Assembly: GCA_037367355.1 (NCBI GenBank)
Contig: CM074695.1
Span: 3,968,001 to 4,032,000, forward strand
Source of the DNA: Neoscytalidium dimidiatum
Lineage: Eukaryota; Ascomycota; Dothideomycetes; Botryosphaeriales; Botryosphaeriaceae
Length of the DNA: 64,000 nt
Reading direction: 5' to 3'
The notes under the pieces were generated by a model. That model was not told the DNA's origin, did no database searches, and worked only from the letters and a program-made list of their open reading frames with translations. The first letter of the stretch is position 1. The number at the start of each line of letters is the position of its first letter. The position numbers and the translations under genes were made by a program. This document shows positions 25,601 to 34,930 of the stretch, piece after piece.

Positions 25601-26042
25601 CGCCGGCTCCTCGACCATGGCATCCTCCACCTTCCCCCTTCCCGTCGTCAGCAAGGCCGACGTCTCCGCCCTCGTCATCCCGACGGACGTGGCCGCAGCG
25701 CAGACGTCGCCGATGACGACGACGACGACGACGACGACCACTCACCCTTCGTCCTCGGGCTCGACGTCCGCGCTCGTCGCCGCCGCCGGCAGCGCGTCCG
25801 GCGGCGTCGAGCTGCTGACGGACAGCAAGACGAGCCCGGTCGACGAGCGCCTGGTGCTGCGCAGCGCGGCGCTGAGGGGCTGGGACGCGGACGGGCTGCG
25901 GAATCTGAGGCTGCTGTTCAGGTGGGCGGAGAGGGCGGTGGAGGAGGGCGGGAGGTGCAGGTGGTTGGGGAGGGAGGTCGTGGAGGGGTTGAGGGCGGTG
26001 GTTGGGGAGAGGGGGAGGGGCGTTGGCGGGGGGGCCGTTTGA
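19612..26042 (+). CDS. Anaphase-promoting complex subunit 1 (APC1/BimE)
   Basis: Three exons, 19612-21411, 21467-22808 and 22882-26042, keep phase (0, then 1) and give 2100 residues, close to the size I recall for Aspergillus BimE. APC1 is the largest scaffold of the APC/C ubiquitin ligase, which targets securin and mitotic cyclins. The N-terminal region contains the WD-like start (TDYCVVWSRGGIIRKVYNFEVEG) and long Ser/Arg/Pro-rich insertions with many SP/TP sites (about residues 185-560). The C-terminal half carries the proteasome/cyclosome repeats, for example HAGLLFGLGLNGHL, SMTSIGLLLGLSVSYMGTMD and TGLMGIGLLYLNSQHRRMSE, followed by GYRLAAGFALGFINLG. Near the end is a low-complexity tract with nine consecutive Thr (ACG/ACC codons at about 25718-25740). 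Introns 1 and 2 are 55 and 73 bp. Identification is secure. Confidence 0.93.
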
Positions 26043-26378
26043 TGGTTGATATGTCGGGCGAGAAACGGAGAGGTAAAAGGGAAGGGAGAAAGGGGAGGGG
26101 GAGGGGTTTGGAGGGATGGGGGTGGGGATGGAGATGTGATGGGAGAAGGAGGAATGTGGTGTGGCTCAAGCTCGTTGTGCATAGCGTGGTGGCATCGTTT
26201 TTGTGATTTAGTTGAATTAGAGCATTGCATTTTTTTGGGAGCTTCTTCGTCTAAATGTTTTTGTGATTACATGTATTTTGTGTGTTTATCATAGGCAAGG
26301 AATTTCAGTAAAGTACATTAGTGGTTTGATGGTTTCAATATCTGTTTTTTTTTTTCCCTTAGAAGCTGCGTGCAAATA
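26043..26378. other. Convergent 3' region between APC1 and the small membrane protein gene
   Basis: A G-rich stretch directly after the APC1 stop gives way to AT-rich sequence. It holds the two 3' untranslated regions and no gene that I can support. Confidence 0.5.
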
Positions 26379-26871
26379 TTACGCGGTGGGAGAAGCCGAA
26401 ACATTCGTCGATATCGGAGCGTACGAACTTTGCATCATCCGGTAGAATCCCGTTGATATCTGGTACTCGGCGAAGTGAAGCTGCTGGTGCGGACCGAGCT
26501 CGGAGCTTACGTCGTCATAGCTGCCATATATTCGCTGTGGAGTGTGCTCATAGCGGTAAAAAGAAGGAGGAGCCGTAGGGATTCTGAGGACCAAAGAGCC
26601 AGCATGTGCTTCCAGGTCTTCATCTTCAAACTGTTAGTGGGTGGATGAGTCCGGAAGGATGGAGGACCCGATCCTCACTTGGTCGATATCTCGCAAGACG
26701 TTTCCAAAAACGGCGTAACTTCCTCCGGCAAAGGTATCCAACGCATGGCAATATGATTGTAAGAAGTAGGGTAGCTAAGGCGATGAGAGCTTCTTTCGAC
26801 CATCCAGCGGATGTGCCCTCGGGTTGCGGTGAGTAAGGCGGAGAAGGGGTTGAGATTGGGCTGTCCTCCAT
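26379..26871 (-). CDS. Small single-span membrane protein, unknown family
   Basis: Two exons on the minus strand, 26871-26679 and 26623-26379, are joined over a 55-bp intron (GTGAGG donor, ACTAAC branch site, AAG acceptor). Phase is kept and the product has 145 residues. Residues 1-25 are Pro/Ser-rich. Residues 28-47 (ALIALATLLLTIILPCVGYL) form one membrane span, followed at once by a strongly basic stretch (CRRKLRRFWKRLARYR), so the C-terminal side should face the cytosol. The second exon gives a Tyr/Ser/Gln-rich tail containing FYRYEHTPQRIYGSYDD. A TATATATA element lies 120 bp upstream of the ATG. I recognise no family. A degraded relative lies at 28060-28240, which shows that the span is a repeated unit. 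Start at 26871 rather than the more upstream in-frame ATG at 26973, because the TATA box leaves room for a leader. Confidence 0.6.
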
Positions 26872-26990
26872 CTGATGGCAGGAGGCTGAACTTTGACTTG
26901 ACAAATGCTGCAAATAATGCAAGGACGTCTTTGAGGAGATCTCAATACCAGAGCTCTTTCTTTGAGATCTCAAAAACGAGACTATTATCC

Positions 26991-26999
26991 TTATATATA
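26991..26999 (-). promoter_or_regulatory. TATA-like element of the small membrane protein gene
   Basis: TATATATAA read on the minus strand, 120 bp upstream of the start codon at 26871. Confidence 0.45.
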
Positions 27000-28049
27000 G
27001 TCAAGTGCGCTACAGAGCCTTGTCCACACCGCCGCTCTCGAGCTCCGCCCCTGTCCCCGATTCCGCTCCTCTCCTCCAGCTCCACCCCCTTCCCGCGGTT
27101 CCGCCGCTCTCGTTCATACCCGGGGTCTTCCGAAGCTCCACCCCATTCCGCCGCTGAGAGGCTTACGAGCTATCCTGATGGGCGGCCAGTCCTGCTTGGG
27201 AATACGGGAGCAATATTCCTGCCGGGCGCTCGTGCATCGTTGCTCATCAACGTGTATCCAATCGGACCCGAGATGCTGGCATGCAGACCCGCGCTTCCGC
27301 CCGCACGCGGCCGCGCTGCTTATCGCCCAGCAGAGACTCCGCCTCGAGGTGCTGCAAAGCCAAGCCATCCACCTTGATCCGCCCCCCCTCCCGGCCTCGA
27401 GGCTGAGCCATTCCCGCCGCCAAGCGCTGACCGGTATTCCAGCGGGCCATGCGTGCTGCTGCCTTCGCGGGGGCGGACTCCGCCCGGACGCGCGGCCTTG
27501 CGTACGGGGTTCGCCTCTCTCGCGCGTTGAGCTTTGGCGAAGATCCGACATTGTATTGAAATCCTCCAAAAATATATGAAACGATCTATTAATACTCGAT
27601 GGACTTGATCTTTGCACGACCGCGGTTAGTCTGCTGATCAAATGACCATGTGTGGGTTCTAGAAGAAAGCATTCATAAATTTGGGAGTAGAATTCTAGGC
27701 TGCGAGAAAGCGATTCAGTTTTCTTTTTCTTTCTTTTTTCGCTAAGCTCCTGGCAACGAAAGCAAGGTCATGGGCAATAAGGTAAAGGGAAGTACTTTAG
27801 GAACTCCCCGCATTTGCGATAGCGGCGCCCCAAACCCACCGGATAAGCCATTGCAGACCGCGTAGCCTTACCCTCTAGTCGCGTCCTCTTTGTCGGAGTA
27901 AATAAAGTTCCCTCCACTCAAATGCTTCGGCTTGCGAAATCTCGTAGGGGGATTCACACAGGGCAAGACAACGTAGAGGTTCGGCTTTTGTTATTGCGAT
28001 GTTCGATTCCAGGCCATGATGAGGCCCTGGTGCATCCTCAATAATACGG
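27000..28049. other. Intergenic region with an abrupt GC-rich patch
   Basis: Bases 27010-27530 are GC-rich, with repeated CCGCCGCTCTCG-like phrases and CCCC-rich runs, while both sides are AT-rich. Open frames through the patch are compositional and have no family resemblance. No gene supported. Confidence 0.45.
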
Positions 28050-28240
28050 AACTATGTGATCAATATCGGATTGACGTACTCTGCTGCGCAGATTGCACTG
28101 AACATGCATGGCGCTGTCCGGTTGTCGGGTCCTGTGTAGAGGAGCGCCTCAGCAGGAATGATGCCAGTGGTATGACGATCATGAGTAAGTAGCAGAGCTA
28201 TCAAGGCGATCGTGGCTTCGGAAGCCCAGTTCGAGGCCAT
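28050..28240 (-). pseudogene. Frameshifted relative of the small membrane protein gene
   Basis: From the ATG at 28240 the minus strand encodes NWASEATIALIALLLT, which aligns with GWSKEALIALATLLLT of the intact gene at 26379-26871. The hydrophobic character then continues only in the next frame (MIVIPLASFLLRR, stop at 28060). The original frame runs to a stop at 28052 without membrane character. This is best read as a copy inactivated by a one-base shift and lacking the tail exon, though an unrecognised splice form cannot be excluded. Confidence 0.5.
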
Positions 28241-28537
28241 GGGATTTCGTCATTGGTGATGAACGAGGCAGACTTGAAGGAGACTAACCTGAGAAGGAAG
28301 CATTGGGGAAGGCGGGCGTTAAGTAGGGCGGGCGCTAAACGGAACACGGCCATCTCGCAGGGGTGATACGACCAAAACGGAAGAGCGGGTCTTCATCTGG
28401 GGGAGGTCAATCCAAGAAATGCATTTCTAAAAAAGAAGGTCCTATCAGTCGCATTATCGCGAGGCAACCTACAATCCTCGCCCCCTCATCAAGATTGTCT
28501 TTCTCTTCGCCTTAGCCACTGATGGAAAGAGTGGTGT
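28241..28537. other. Intergenic region downstream of the F-box-like gene
   Basis: AT-richer DNA, no gene supported. It contains two close copies of an AGGCGGGCG..TAA phrase (about 28308-28340), too short to interpret. Confidence 0.4.
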
Positions 28538-30232
28538 CTAGGGGCTGTTGTAGCGGCAACAAGTTTTGTCATCCCAATTAGAACTGAGACGAGGCCGATG
28601 CAGGTTCTTCGGCTGCATCTTGAAATCCTCCAATTTCTTCCCAAAAACCTTGCAGACATGGTCTAAGACCTTGGCAGGTGGTCCATCGTTAATGTCTGTC
28701 CTGCAGTACGTAAAGGGCACCCTCTCTATGCGAACATGGACGTTTCCATGCCAGGATGGGGGACGAACCAAGACCTTTTGGCCAACCTCGGACTTGAGCT
28801 CCCAGAGCTCGCCTAGCGAGAACTTGAGGCTGGATCCTGATGTGAGGGACTGCATCAGTCTGAGAAGTCGTGTCCAGCGCTCATGCACAAGAAAGACGCG
28901 ACATAAGCTAATCTCAGTAAGCTGGCTCCAGCGGGTAATAAGAAATTCCGATAAGACTTGTACAGTCATGAAGGAATTATAGATGTGAAGCGCCTTCAAA
29001 GCTGCGGGAAGCTTAAGTAGAACCTTGTGGATGAAGTCGACAGTGAATATGTTATCCTCCGACGTAACAAGGCGGAGACTTTCCAGCTGTGGCATGGATG
29101 AAAGGAACTGTAAGAGCATCCCAACTCCCTTTGCCTCCGTAAAATCAAGTGGTGCACCGTTGTCGACAATGCTGCCTTCATCCAACGGCAAATCTTCTCC
29201 GCGAGAGATGGTCAGGTGGACTTCCTTCAGTTGGGCGAAGGACTTCGTCAACCCGGCGTCAAGGCGTTGTGGAATGTCGAACCCCCAGATACCGGTTTCC
29301 TCCCAGTTCGGCTTGCGAGTGCCGCTGTGCACGACAAACTTCTTAATCGAAGTCGAAGTCTGAGCTAGGGCTTGGAGGATGCCGTTGAGAATGTCTGCTC
29401 TCCATTGACATCCTGCACCCTGCTGGTTGTTCCCATATGGCGTTGAGGTATGGATGCTGCCATAATAGCCTGTCTGGCTTGACTTGTAGTACCAGCTCTC
29501 AGGGCTGAAGCGGTGTGGAGCTTTCCACTTTCCGACATGGATCTCTTCGAGGTTTGGTAGGTGGGCCAAGGCGGAGCTTAGGAGCTGGACATCTTCGCCG
29601 AGATCGTTAAGCTTCCTGTACTCGATTGCATCCCGCCGAAGCAGTGGCTCAAGTCGATATTTGCCAGCTTTTGTCTCGACGGTAATCCGGCCAACATTGA
29701 AGTGGAGGTATTTGATGTTGTTGGCGATCAGCTGGCTGGTGCTTGAGGCACGGAAGGACCGCAGACCTTCTGGTGTCATGGAAACGTCTGCGTGACCCGT
29801 CTTTGCAAGGTGGCACTCGGAGAATTCCTGAAGGTAGATATCAACTAGACAATTTGATAAACGCCTGCAGGTCTCGCGTAGGTTGAGAATGTCCCTGAGT
29901 GACAGACTCTCCTTTTTGATAATGATTCCACGGCAACACCGGGCGATGATGCGACGAGGACGTCCTTGATACTCCTTTATACGCAAGCAAACATGGTCGC
30001 AATGAGAGCACACGTCCTCTATGTACTCCCAAATTTTCGCAGCCTGTATATTGCTCAGCTGCTCATCTCCATCACGTGCATGATGTGTGAGGAAGTATTG
30101 ATAGACGACGTCATCGCTAACACCCAGATCTCCCAAGCGTACGTGCTTCAGCTGTAACCCTTCTTTTGAGGAAACGACGTTAATTATAATCCTGATAATG
30201 TCTTCTGAGAGGTCTGAGAGTGTAGTTGGCAT
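28538..30232 (-). CDS. F-box-like protein with an inserted Cys-rich segment and LRR-like C-terminus
   Basis: A single uninterrupted frame of 564 residues. Residues 5-20 (LSEDIIRIIINVV) look like the first F-box helix. The expected second half (SLRDILNLRETCRRLSNCLV, about 111-130) is separated from it by roughly 90 residues that include CSHCDHVC (75-82) and a CC pair (99-100), which could bind a metal. The remainder holds irregular leucine-rich segments such as LAHLPNLEEIHVG, FAQLKEVHLTIS, MPQLESLRLV and LKALHIYNSF, a layout usual for fungal F-box/LRR proteins that present substrates to SCF ubiquitin ligases. A decayed paralogue lies just upstream on the same strand. The F-box call is inferred from helix pattern; no search was possible. 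Function beyond that is unknown. Confidence 0.65.
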   Translation of the reverse strand: MPTTLSDLSEDIIRIIINVVSSKEGLQLKHVRLGDLGVSDDVVYQYFLTHHARDGDEQLSNIQAAKIWEYIEDVCSHCDHVCLRIKEYQGRPRRIIARCCRGIIIKKESLSLRDILNLRETCRRLSNCLVDIYLQEFSECHLAKTGHADVSMTPEGLRSFRASSTSQLIANNIKYLHFNVGRITVETKAGKYRLEPLLRRDAIEYRKLNDLGEDVQLLSSALAHLPNLEEIHVGKWKAPHRFSPESWYYKSSQTGYYGSIHTSTPYGNNQQGAGCQWRADILNGILQALAQTSTSIKKFVVHSGTRKPNWEETGIWGFDIPQRLDAGLTKSFAQLKEVHLTISRGEDLPLDEGSIVDNGAPLDFTEAKGVGMLLQFLSSMPQLESLRLVTSEDNIFTVDFIHKVLLKLPAALKALHIYNSFMTVQVLSEFLITRWSQLTEISLCRVFLVHERWTRLLRLMQSLTSGSSLKFSLGELWELKSEVGQKVLVRPPSWHGNVHVRIERVPFTYCRTDINDGPPAKVLDHVCKVFGKKLEDFKMQPKNLHRPRLSSNWDDKTCCRYNSP

Positions 30233-30989
30233 GATTGCAATTCAAATGAGAATTGGAGAAGCAGCCGTGTGTTGAAAATATCCTATGTTTAAAAAGGAAG
30301 AATGCTGGCGACTAGATTGCTCCCAAGGGTAGAAGATCGAAATACGACTTCGGAAGGGCTTTGAGATATGTCCTTCGAGTCAAGGCAGTGACTTGTAACA
30401 CGGTGATCACAAAGCGTCGGGCCTTCGAGATGGAGGAGTAGGTGTGAAGGAGAATGGCGGGCGTTGGAAGGCAGATGGGTTTAATACCTTAGATAAAATA
30501 TTATCACTTTGTCCAATAGAACGGTGATCATTTGCAATACAGTCTGCTAAAATCACCATACTTGAATTAGACACCCACTAGTTCGACTTTCGCCTGCCGG
30601 CCAATCACTGTGGATATCGAGGAACCCTACATCCTTTTCCCGCTTGATCGGTTAACTATGCTGCTCAAAATGCTGTGAAACATAAATATTGAATCCACTA
30701 CAGTGCCTTATCACTATCTGATTCTCCGTCATCCTTCATTTGCGTATGATCCGCTACACGTTCACAGATTGCCTATGTTGCGCAAATTCTTGCTCTCAGG
30801 ACGTGAACCTCATTGCCCGAATGGGGCAACTGAGCCTCAGCCACGAGCTACCAGAAAGAAATCCACAAATGTTTCATTAGTCATATAATGACACCCTGAA
30901 CATCTTAGAAGCATGATATCAGACCTTTGACGACCGGGAATCAACCAAATCGCTGCTTCCGTACTGCACAGCCTCCCTGAACCCGTACT
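30233..30989. other. AT-rich intergenic region upstream of the F-box-like gene
   Basis: Noticeably AT-rich, with stretches such as TTAGATAAAATATTATC, and no supportable open frame. It probably contains the F-box gene promoter and the 3' flank of the pseudogene. Confidence 0.45.
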
Positions 30990-32060
30990 TTACAGCGTGC
31001 CCAAGCCCTTCCATCTAATCTTGGAATATCTTATCTCGTGAGCCGCCGTAAATGACCATCGCATCATAATAGAAGTCCGGAAGTCACTCGTCATCTCTGA
31101 GGTAATTGGCCTGACGGTCCCCATGCTTGACGGTGTAAACGCGGCTGCAAAGCTCGCTGTTATGGGCTCCCAAGCATCTACCAGGCGGGAAGAAAATAAC
31201 TTGCGCAAAACTTCTGGATATAACTCCCAGCGCTTCTCGAAGTAAACCTGCTTAAGATGAGGAAGGTAGACGTGACTCATGCGTAAGATGGTTATCCAGC
31301 TCTCGTTGGTCAGAAAGATGCGAGTAAGGCCGATCTCCGTCAGTTTGTGGCGGTGAGCGTCAAAAAAGTGGCTGAGAACGGAAACGCACATTATCATGTT
31401 GCTGATATGAACAGCCTTCAGTGTGTGAAGTAACCACGGCAACGCCTTGCGGACGAGGATTGAAGAAAAATGTGTTTTTGGCTGCTACGACGAGGTGCAA
31501 GGTCTCATGCTGGGTCATTGCGGCTAGGAAGTAGAGAAGCACCTTCACTCCTTTGGCCTTACACAATCCTGTGGGGGCGATATTGCAGGTACAGGTTGTT
31601 CAAACGCCTTTCTCGCAATGGCAGAAAAATCCTTCCATCATATCTTTATCGTAGATTCACTTTATCAGGGAACAGAAAACTGCTCGGTAGGGAGAATATC
31701 TGTGTTTTACTTCGGACCTTTATTCGCGTCCGAATTCATCCTTCGCCATGCTCTTTGCAGTCGTAATTGCTGTAGGAAACCTGGGGACCGAGTCTTGAAA
31801 GCGATACTTGTAGGCGGCTTGACGATCTTGCCTGGAACAGAGTCGAACAAAACGATCGTTAGAGCACACGAAGCTGGTGATCATCCTCTTTTCAACTTTT
31901 GGTAATTAATCGAAGTTCGTCGGTGCTAACATGGCTGCCTTCGTAGAAGAAGACATTACTTAGACTAACTTTAAGTCTTGATAGAAAGCAGAGTAATCTG
32001 AAGATATCAACTTCGAACATTTCAGTTCGGTCCAGTCCCGCATATTTAAGGTATTCAATG
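30990..32060 (-). pseudogene. Decayed paralogue of the neighbouring F-box/LRR-like gene
   Basis: Minus-strand segments match the C-terminal half of the intact gene in the same order but in different frames. Near 31566-31480, NIAPTGLCKAKGVKVLLYFLA corresponds to NGAPLDFTEAKGVGMLLQFLS. After a frameshift near 31470, LKAVHISNMIM and KLTEIGLTRIFLTNESW (31440-31290) match LKALHIYNSFM and QLTEISLCRVFLVHERW. Further upstream, 32050-31900 gives HIEYLKYAG..DIFRLLCFLSRL, an LRR-like remnant ending in a stop. Stops and shifts interrupt every longer reading and the F-box region is missing. Tandem duplication followed by decay is the simplest history. The left part of the segment may still be transcribed. 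Confidence 0.6.
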
Positions 32061-32131
32061 TGGTAATGGTTACTATGAACTGGAATGAGACTCTATCTAG
32101 ATTCTTGGGCTGCTTCATTGCATCGCTTTCT

Positions 32132-33925
32132 TTAAGCAGTGAAGTTGAAATTGTTTCCATAATCCCCAGTTTGCGTGGTAAAGTCACTTCTCTCGCTCAG
32201 ATTATCAATCCTCCCAAGCAAATACTCCAGTTGCCTGTATGCTGCACCAGCTTGGAACTGCGGGACCATATGACCAGACATGAAGATTTCTACCCATGTG
32301 AGCCCGCGTTCGGTGTGGTGTTTGCCCATGATCCCGCCGCCAGTTACGGAGCTGTCAGACAGCTCACTGTGATAAGGAACAAACAATTCCTCGGAAGGTT
32401 CCGTGCTGAAGCCCTGGCCGCCGCTCCAGGTCATGTTCTGGATCATGAGGAGGGTGCCGTTGATGATGAGAATGTAGTCCAAGTTCCCATGGCCGACGAC
32501 CGCTCGTTTGGTCCGTTCAATGACCCGCGGGAGCACTTCAAGGCCGGAAGGTAAAGAGTCATCAGTAGTAAGCCGGCTATTGGCGCATTGGCTCCACTCC
32601 TCGATAGGTGCGTTGATCGCCAGCTGGACGTCTGTGCGGTTGAAGTAGACATCAGCGCCGTCAGGGACGTAGCGGTGAGATCCTGGGAAGCCAAGAACAT
32701 CCCAAAGTAAGGGACAAGTAGTGGTGACTTCGTAAACGCTGAAGCAGGGATTTACGAGCTCGGCGGCGTTCATGATGTCAGTCCACAGATCGCAACCAGG
32801 GCCAACTTCTGCGGCGGTTGGCAGAGGCCCCGCTGGCGGGAAGGTTAAATATGTGTTGTAGAAGTCGGTATAGCCGCAGCTATCTGCGCGTGAATGGATG
32901 TAATCCATAAAGGCCGCGTTCAGGTTGAATATGGCTGACCAGTGGTCTACAAAGGGGACGGCGGGGACTGGGACGGTCAGTCAGTGAACGCTACGTTGAA
33001 AAGAGCTAATGGCATACTCTGCGTCTGCACGACATCATAAGATGTGCTGGGGTCCCATATCATGATTCCCTCGACGTTGTAATAGTCCGTGTTGTTCTTG
33101 CTGAGCATATTGTCGGCTATATACGGAACATAGTATCCTACGAACGGGTATAAGTAAGGACGATGCTGCACTCAGTCATGATATACACACCTGCAAAACT
33201 TTCACCTGTAAGGTATATTTTCCTGCCGTGGAGGCTGAACGTATCTACGAAGTTTTTGTACCAGCCCACGAATTGGGCCGCGATTTCTTCTTCGTTTCTC
33301 GCAGTCATGGGTCCATGTGAATAACCGGTGTCGGCAGCGTGCTCCACCCATACAACATTCGTCAGATTGACCCAAGTATAAGGGTTCGGGACCGGCTTGA
33401 ACGTTCCAGGTTGCCATAAGAATGGGCCGTTTTCCTCGAGCAAGCCCTCAAGGGAAGAACATCCCTACCGAATTACGTTAACCGCGAGCGTTACTATAGC
33501 AGAGTAGACAGACCGACGTTGAGCCATATCAGAATTTCGTCTGTTGCATTTGGGTTGGCAGAAGGAAAGAACCAGAACCACAATTGGCTGGAGTTCGGCG
33601 CGCCCGAGATGGGGAGCAGTCCAGCATAGGATTCGCCGATATCGAAATCAACAACAGGTATAGCCGTGCCATCGACTGCAAAACCTAGTCATGGCAGTTT
33701 AGGTTAGAAAGTTGTATTAGGTATTAGGATGGTCTTACGGGTGGTGTTTGCATTCTCTGGGAGTATCTTTGGCTTGTCTGTCTGCCTTTGAATTGTCTTC
33801 ACAGGGTTCGCCCACTGGCTGCGCTGCACTATGTCCTCAGAAAGCCCGTTTTTGATTCGTTGCACACTCCTAGCAGCAACACTATTCGCCAGGACGGAAA
33901 GCGTGATAAGCAAGTGGAAGTGCAT
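32132..33925 (-). CDS. Secreted serine carboxypeptidase (peptidase family S10)
   Basis: Five minus-strand exons, 33925-33739, 33684-33518, 33464-33191, 33137-33018 and 32967-32132, give 527 residues. S10 enzymes remove C-terminal amino acids from peptides at acid pH in vacuoles or outside the cell. The first 18 residues ([18 protein letters not shown]) are a signal peptide. The catalytic triad is visible: Ser207 in GESFAG, Asp413 in GHGNLDY and His482 in SGHMVP. Other family hallmarks are [26 protein letters not shown] and [10 protein letters not shown]. Several NxT/S glycosylation sites occur (for example NNTDY, FNRTD, NGTLL). Oddly, the NGGPGCSS motif that helps form the oxyanion hole reads LN-GCSSLEG in the only phase-consistent splice I find, and that donor (GTCGGT) is weak. 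The gene may be divergent, mis-spliced in my model, or damaged. The other three junctions are clear. Confidence 0.8.
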
Positions 33926-34004
33926 CGTGACGAAGTGGGAACCAAAGAATCAAATTAAAAGGCGAAGGAAAGGTTTGCAATCACGAAAGAAATTGACTGC
34001 AACG

Positions 34005-34016
34005 TATATATATATA
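34005..34016 (-). promoter_or_regulatory. TATA-like element of the carboxypeptidase gene
   Basis: A palindromic TATATATATATA run 80 bp upstream of the carboxypeptidase start codon. Confidence 0.5.
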
Positions 34017-34930
34017 CTTGAACGTGAGAATGACACCAAGCCATAGAGGGAAGCTCATCCACTCTGCAGATCGAACAATTTCTACCTTGCTGTTATCGAA
34101 GCCTCCGAAGAGTGGAGACATCTTTCTGTACCTGAGACCAATACGTTATCATAGACGAGAACGAGGTTAAACTAAGCTGTTGTCGGCTAAAACAGTTTCC
34201 ACTCCAGTATCTATTGTGAACGGAGATAGCGGTGATTTCTTATCGTCTCCACAACCATACATCGGGGATTAAGTTCCTCGTTAACACACAGTACTTATAG
34301 ATGGGCACCCTCGTGGTGGACTCACACTGCTATGTAAAAAGCGGGGTAGAACACAGTCGCGTGGTACTTGACGCTGGCGGGCTCGGTAATCTCTTTATTT
34401 CTGCAAAGAAAGATCAACAAAGAAGGTCGTACATTTTTAGTACTGATCTCTCAAGATAATGCTGTGTTCGTTTAGGAGATGATTGTCTGCATTTCGTCGA
34501 ACCACCAGGGATGCTTCGGATCTTTCCTGACCGCCACTTATGATCGCTGAACCGCCCTTGTGTACCAACACCGGAATCAGCCGTAATGCTCAAGCCTAGC
34601 TGGTCAAGGAATAGGTGCAGTGTTCGCAGCGGGTGCCGCTTCTTAACGTCCTGACCAAGCTCCAGGGGGAGCGTATATGACCAACTCCAACTGTTATTCA
34701 GGTGGAATAAAACAACCTCGAACATCCCATGCACTTTAAGCCTCGTGTAACCACATATTGCCTGAACATATCCAGCAAGTTGATGAGGCTGAGATAGCTG
34801 ATCCGCGGCTATATTACAGGAATTTGATTATTTGCGTCCGAGCTCTGACATACCACATAACTTTGCTTAATGTTACACCAAAGGCTTAAGACCTGTAGCT
34901 ACCCTTACCATCAGACTCCCCATCGGCCCT
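34017..34930. other. Intergenic region between carboxypeptidase and alcohol dehydrogenase genes
   Basis: AT-richer DNA. The minus-strand open frame at 34414-34734 has no recognisable domain and no supporting promoter or splice signals, so I leave it uncalled. Confidence 0.45.

Noticed and set aside
24933..25745. Long minus-strand open frame opposite the APC1 3' end
   Set aside because: It lies antisense to well-conserved APC1 sequence in GC-rich DNA, and its Arg/Gly-rich translation is a codon shadow.
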